A stretch of 64,000 bases of DNA from Epiperipatus broadwayi. Taxonomy: Eukaryota > Onychophora > Udeonychophora > Euonychophora > Peripatidae. Positions 59,582 through 64,000 of this stretch are shown here, piece by piece. A program made the position numbers and the translations under genes. Where the stretch lies: NCBI GenBank assembly GCA_028023455.1, contig JAQFVV010000322.1, forward strand, positions 680,001-744,000, in the 5' to 3' direction. Under the pieces are notes generated by a model that was not told the DNA's origin, did not search any database, and saw nothing but the letters and a program-made list of their open reading frames with translations. The first letter of the stretch is position 1; every line of letters begins with the position of its first letter.

Positions 59582-62320
59582 CATCCACGAAGTGCATCAC
59601 AATGGCTTGACATTGACTCAGGGTCACAATATTCCGTAATGTCATATAATACATTCACAAACATATGTAAGGAACTGATACCTAAATTACAACCAGTCGA
59701 TATCATACTAAGAGACTTTCAACATCATGCAATAGCAGTTAAAGGGCAATGGGTAGTACCTATACAATATGTGAAGGACACATGCCACTTACGATTGCTG
59801 GTAGCAGAGAGCCCATGCACAAGTTTATTGGGCCGAGAATGGTTCAGACCTCTGGGTATTACACTATCAGGAGTTCATAGTATTACTGAACCATCCATCC
59901 AAGATATCATTAGCAAGTATCCACAAGTGTTTAACCCATCAATAGGAACTTATAAGGGGCTAGATGTTTCACTGCCAGTGGATCCAACTTATCATGCAAT
60001 TAGAATGAGAGTCTGGCCATTACCTCTTGCCATGAAAAATAAGATAGATCTTGCATTACAGATACTGCTCCAGGAAGGAATCATTGAGCCAGAGAACAAC
60101 CCAATATGGACCACACCAGTAGTACCAATCCTCAAGCTACAGGAGAAATAAGATTATGCGGTGACTACAAGGTGACTGTCAACAAGGCCTTCCAGAATCA
60201 CCCATACCCAATACCTGCAGTCCACCAACTTTTGGCATCTCTTCCATCTAGCTCTATTTTCACAAAAATAGATTTGGCCAAGGCTTACTTTCAAATCCCA
60301 GTTGATGAGGCATCAGCAAATATACAAGCCATCATCACTCATCAAGGAGCTTTTCATGTGAAATGCTTACAATATGGAATCTGTGTGGCACCTGGGATAT
60401 TTCAATGTGTCATAGACAACTTGCTGGGAGACATCCCTGGAGTTTATCCATACTTCGATGATATCTTAATCTGTGCCACTTCGAAGAGTGACTTATGTGC
60501 AAAATTACACACAGTGTTGGAAAGACTGTCATGCAGTGGATTGAGGGAAAACAAGAAAAAATGTCTTCAGAGTAAACACTATGGATTTCCTGGGATAAAA
60601 AATTGATAATAAGGGCTTCCACCTATCACCAAGAAAAGTGGATGCAATTAGAAATGTCCAATCTCCAAGGAACAAAAGAGAACTAAAAGCATTTCTAGGA
60701 CTCTTAAACTTCTACAATAATTTTCTTCCAGGCTGAGCAACCATAGCCAAACCCCTACATCGCTTACTGCAAACAAACATCACATGGACCTGGACAATGA
60801 CTCATGAAAAGACATTTAAAAAACTTAAGGAGGCATTGACCTCTAGTAGTGTATTGGTGCCATTCGATCCTAACCAGGAGGTCCAGCTTACGTGTGACAC
60901 TTCACCATATGGATTGGGGGCAGTGCTAAATACACGATTGCCTAATGGATCAACTGCCCCAGTTGCTTTCACCTTATGCACCTTATCTAAAGCTGAAAGG
61001 AACTACACGCAAATAGACAGAGAAGCTTTGGCAATAATATTCAGAGTTAAACATTTCCATCATTTCCTCTTTGGAATCAAATTCAAAATAAGTACAGATC
61101 ATCAACAAATGCTAGGCATATTTACTTCAGATAAGCCAACACCCATAATATTATCACCCAGAATGTGAAGATGGGCACACACACTAAATGCTTATTCTTT
61201 TAAGCTGGAATACAAACCAGGAAGGAAGATTGCAAATGCAGATGCATTGAGCAGATGCCCACTTCCATCAACCAAAGATGAAGGCCCTAAATTTGGTGGT
61301 GTCCTGTTTTTGGAAGAATTGGAGTTTCCCCCTGTGATGGCAGAACAAGTAGCACAAGCAACATGCAGAGACTATTTGTTAGCAACTGTAAAAAGCTATA
61401 TTCTCACCATGTGGCCAAACAAAGCCACAGACATGAAACTGCAACCTTTTTTTAAATAGACATAATGAACTCTCTACACACAAGAATTGTCTGCTGTGGG
61501 GGTCTTGTGTCATCATACCATCATCACTACAAAAATTCAACCTAAATGAGCTTCACATGGGTCACTCAGGCATCGTAAGAACTAAGGCATTGGCAAGGTC
61601 ATATGTATGGTGGCTGTCATTGGACCAAGACATAGAACATCTTGTGGGAAAATGCATGCATTGCCAAGTCAAAAGACGTGCATGTCTCCGTGCTCTGATA
61701 CACCACTGGGAGGCACTATCGACACCATGATCTCAATTGCACTTGGATTTTGCAGGCCCCATTGATGGACAGATGCTCCTCATTGTTGTGGATGCATACT
61801 CAAAGTGATAGAGGTGTGGAGAATGCAAACAGTGACTTCAAGTGCAACAGTTGTGGCACTGCAAGAATTATTTTCCACCCACGGTATACCAGAATGTGTG
61901 GTATCCGATAATGGACCACAATTTGCATCATCAGAATTATCAACATTCCCAGTAATGGAGTCCAACATGCATGTGTCGCACCCTACCATCCAGCAAGTAA
62001 TGGTCTTGTGGAGAGGGCTGTACAGTCAATAAAAGAGAGCCTAAGATGTGACATGTGGAAATTGGAACCAGCGTTTAGCTCAATACCTATTAACTCAACA
62101 TGTCACACCATCTACAGCCACAGGATTAAGCCCAGCTGAAATGCTTTTCAACAGACGTCTTCGTACATACTTGGATTTCATATATCCGGATAGAGCCCCA
62201 CGAACCATACCAAATACACAGAGAATACGTGAATTTCAACCAGATGATGCAGTTTTCACACGAGCCACTGGTAGGTGCTCCCCTTGGATTTCTGTGAACA
62301 GGCCTCTTGTCATATGAAGT
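59582..62320 (+). pseudogene. Gypsy pol: protease, RT, RNase H, integrase, frameshifted
   Basis: Protease: DIDSGSQYSV with catalytic DSG at 59615-59623. [12 protein letters not shown] near 60085, [11 protein letters not shown] near 60160, [14 protein letters not shown] near 60260 (motif A) and YFDDILI with catalytic DD at 60457-60462. RNase H: TCDTSPYGLGAVL near 60893, QIDREALAI near 61012 and STDHQQML near 61093. Integrase: HMGHSG near 61554 and CMHCQ near 61653 (HHCC zinc region), LDFAG near 61743, SDNGPQF near 61907, HPASNGLVERAV near 61988 in a shifted frame, and LSPAEMLFNRRLRT near 62126. Single-base shifts lie near 60136, 60595, 61805 and 61950, with stops near 60736 and 61168. All catalytic domains can still be recognised but none is joined in one frame. 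Confidence 0.9.
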
Positions 62321-62572
62321 TCAGATGGACTCAGGGGGCAACACAAGCACATAGATCAATTGTGAGCAAGAGTGACTGTCACTGACCAATCCAGCTCAAA
62401 CCTGGCAGAGGAACTGATTGATGCTTCAAAAACACTACCTTCAGCAGCAGCAGAAACCACAGACAACACTAACCCAGCACCTTTCTGCCAACCATCTCCA
62501 AAACCATACGAGGAGCACCCTTCATGTCAACCAGATGTCCAGCCTATTTCAAGGACTATGAAGTCTCATTCT

Positions 62573-62585
62573 AAGGAGGAAGGGG
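62573..62585 (+). promoter_or_regulatory. Gypsy polypurine tract
   Basis: AAGGAGGAAGGGG directly abuts the TG that opens the 3' LTR, the standard plus-strand priming site. Confidence 0.9.
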
Positions 62586-62818
62586 TGTTATGTATTGAGT
62601 TACGAGATGTCACAAAAGATTAGCTGCGGGATGAACATTTTCAGTCATGAACTTCAGTAATGGCGTCAACACGTTTTTTGGTAGACTTACAATTTACAAC
62701 CGCTGTAATGAAGGCACCTACAGCCACATATCAATTATAATAAATGTATTGTATAAATAAATGTTAAGTGTAAACAAACTGATTAGTAATTGTATTAATT
62801 TTGGATGTGGACATAACA
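62586..62818 (+). repeat. Gypsy 3' LTR
   Basis: 233 bp, TGTTATGTATTG to GTGGACATAACA, followed by the GTTTC target duplication at 62819-62823. Confidence 0.95.
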
Positions 62819-62823
62819 GTTTC

Positions 62824-64000
62824 TAACTCAAACCAATTTATGATCATGATCCACCAATTACCTACATCGTTCTCAAGCCCAAGATAACATCTACATTGCT
62901 ATCAGCTAATGAATTCTTAATTAATGAATTATTCTAATTTTAAATTATATTGTAAGCCTTTCTTTATTCTATTTAATTCTTAAAAGCTATTATATAAATG
63001 TTAATAATGTCTATACAATTTATTCTAATGCTGTATAAATTCTTACATTTTGGGTGTGGTAATTTAGAATTAATTTTATTTCTCTTAGTTTGTGATTCTA
63101 ATTTATTTTGATATGGCAAGAAGATATACAATCCAGCGAGTAAATTTAAACCTACCACCAATAGTTTTCTTCTATTAAATTATGGAGACATAAATTTCCT
63201 TTAAAGTACCAATTATTTTATAATAATTTTACTCTTTAAATGATCGGAAGATCTTAATGTTTATGTTTAATTGTTCTAACTGAAAATGATCTTTCAGCTA
63301 ATCATTAAAATCATTTTACTAATTTATCTAATTAAATCTCACTAGAGGTGAATTTAATATGTAATCTAACCTGTGTGTATGCGTGATCTATGATTTTCTT
63401 TTTAATTAATATATTAAGTTATATGTGCAACAATCACTTGTAGAAATGTGAGATATTTTAGAAATGTGGGAGAAAGCAATTTATTCCCTTTTAGTTTTAG
63501 ACTCTGACTCCTTTTGTACATTTTAAGTGCCCAGGATGGTTTGTGTTTAAGAATTCCATTACACAGGAGAGCATTCTATAATAATCAGGTGTTCATTAAT
63601 TTATTGTGGTCGTTAGTGACACAAACTATTTATATGTTTTAGGTGTTATAAAGGTATCATTACAATCATTATTTATAATTTTCTTGCTTTGCCATGTATT
63701 TTTGGGATCTTTGGAATGACCAATCCCACTCTTTTTCATTCTCTCTCTCAATATTATCTCTCTCAAAGTAAATGCATTTCCTACTAGGGATTTTTTTCAG
63801 GTGCCTACAATGAATAAGGGTATGGGAAACATATGGATAAACCATCCCAACATGCAGCCTATACCACTATTCTTCAGATATATGACCTTGGCCATCATGC
63901 AGGCATACTCCTTTCATACAAATATGATAATGCCACCCAAGAAGGTCTTAAGTGACCATCTTCCTGTATGCGATTGAAAATGCTAATGAAATACCACCTT
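62824..64000. other. AT-rich DNA, no gene recognised
   Basis: Open frame 62973-63161 (minus) lacks motifs. The last 300 bases (63700-64000) are somewhat less AT-rich and may enter another repeat, but nothing was matched. Confidence 0.45.

Larger units (their letters stand above)
58320..62818 (+). mobile_element. Full-length Ty3/Gypsy (Mag-like) retrotransposon, inactivated
   Basis: 4499 bp with two 233-bp LTRs, a tRNA-Ser primer site, gag with two zinc knuckles, protease, reverse transcriptase, RNase H, integrase, polypurine tract and a perfect 5-bp target duplication GTTTC (58315-58319 and 62819-62823). Gene order PR-RT-RH-IN is that of Ty3/Gypsy; the two-knuckle gag and short LTRs resemble Mag-type animal elements (recall). 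There is no envelope-like frame. The LTRs differ at about nine positions by eye (about 96 percent identical), so it is not a fresh insertion. Many stops and several one-base indels inactivate it. Confidence 0.93.

Overview
This is a strongly AT-rich animal (metazoan, probably invertebrate) nuclear DNA window made almost entirely of transposable elements and their remains. The metazoan call rests on RTE-like and CR1/Jockey-like non-LTR retrotransposons, a Mag-like Ty3/Gypsy element primed by tRNA-Ser(GCU), a non-autonomous hAT element and abundant foldback/MITE elements. I cannot name the species. I recognise no host protein-coding gene, tRNA, rRNA or CRISPR array. Most short open frames are chance or transposon fragments.

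Layout. 0-7 kb: AT-rich DNA with three foldback MITEs, then copy A of a ~2.2 kb repeat (R2.4). 7.6-11.8 kb: a near full-length RTE-like LINE inserted into an older copy of its own family. 12.0-14.6 kb: a LINE 3' remnant, a three-unit 349-bp tandem array, and an inverted duplication with ~410-bp arms from a foldback family (FB-A). 14.6-25 kb: degenerate Gypsy pieces on both strands, a solo LTR with 5-bp target duplication (17.1-17.7 kb) and R2.4 copy B (18.0-20.5 kb). 25-29.6 kb: a minus-strand RTE-like LINE split by a foldback (FB-B) and by a pogo/Tigger-like DNA element. 33.4-36.4 kb: a 470-bp hAT MITE with perfect 8-bp target duplication and a 2-kb element with ~280-bp terminal inverted repeats holding a nested foldback. 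37.5-47.2 kb: another FB-A, then repeat family C in two copies; the first is interrupted at a (TAA)n tract by a CR1/Jockey-like LINE with an 836-codon open frame, the second is an unoccupied paralogous site. 47.6-49.0 kb: a 5'-truncated L1/Tx1-like fragment. 53.8-55.0 kb: a third RTE-like LINE relic. 55.3 and 56.7 kb: further FB-A and FB-B foldbacks. 58.3-62.8 kb: a complete but inactivated Gypsy element with 233-bp LTRs and a GTTTC target duplication.

The elements act on each other rather than forming a pathway. LINEs carry foldback and DNA-element insertions, and two loci are tandemly or inversely amplified from foldback ends. FB-A and FB-B share a TCATCAGTGAGG module inside their arms and are the best candidates here for an undescribed element group. 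All coordinates of degenerate repeats are approximate and were aligned by eye.
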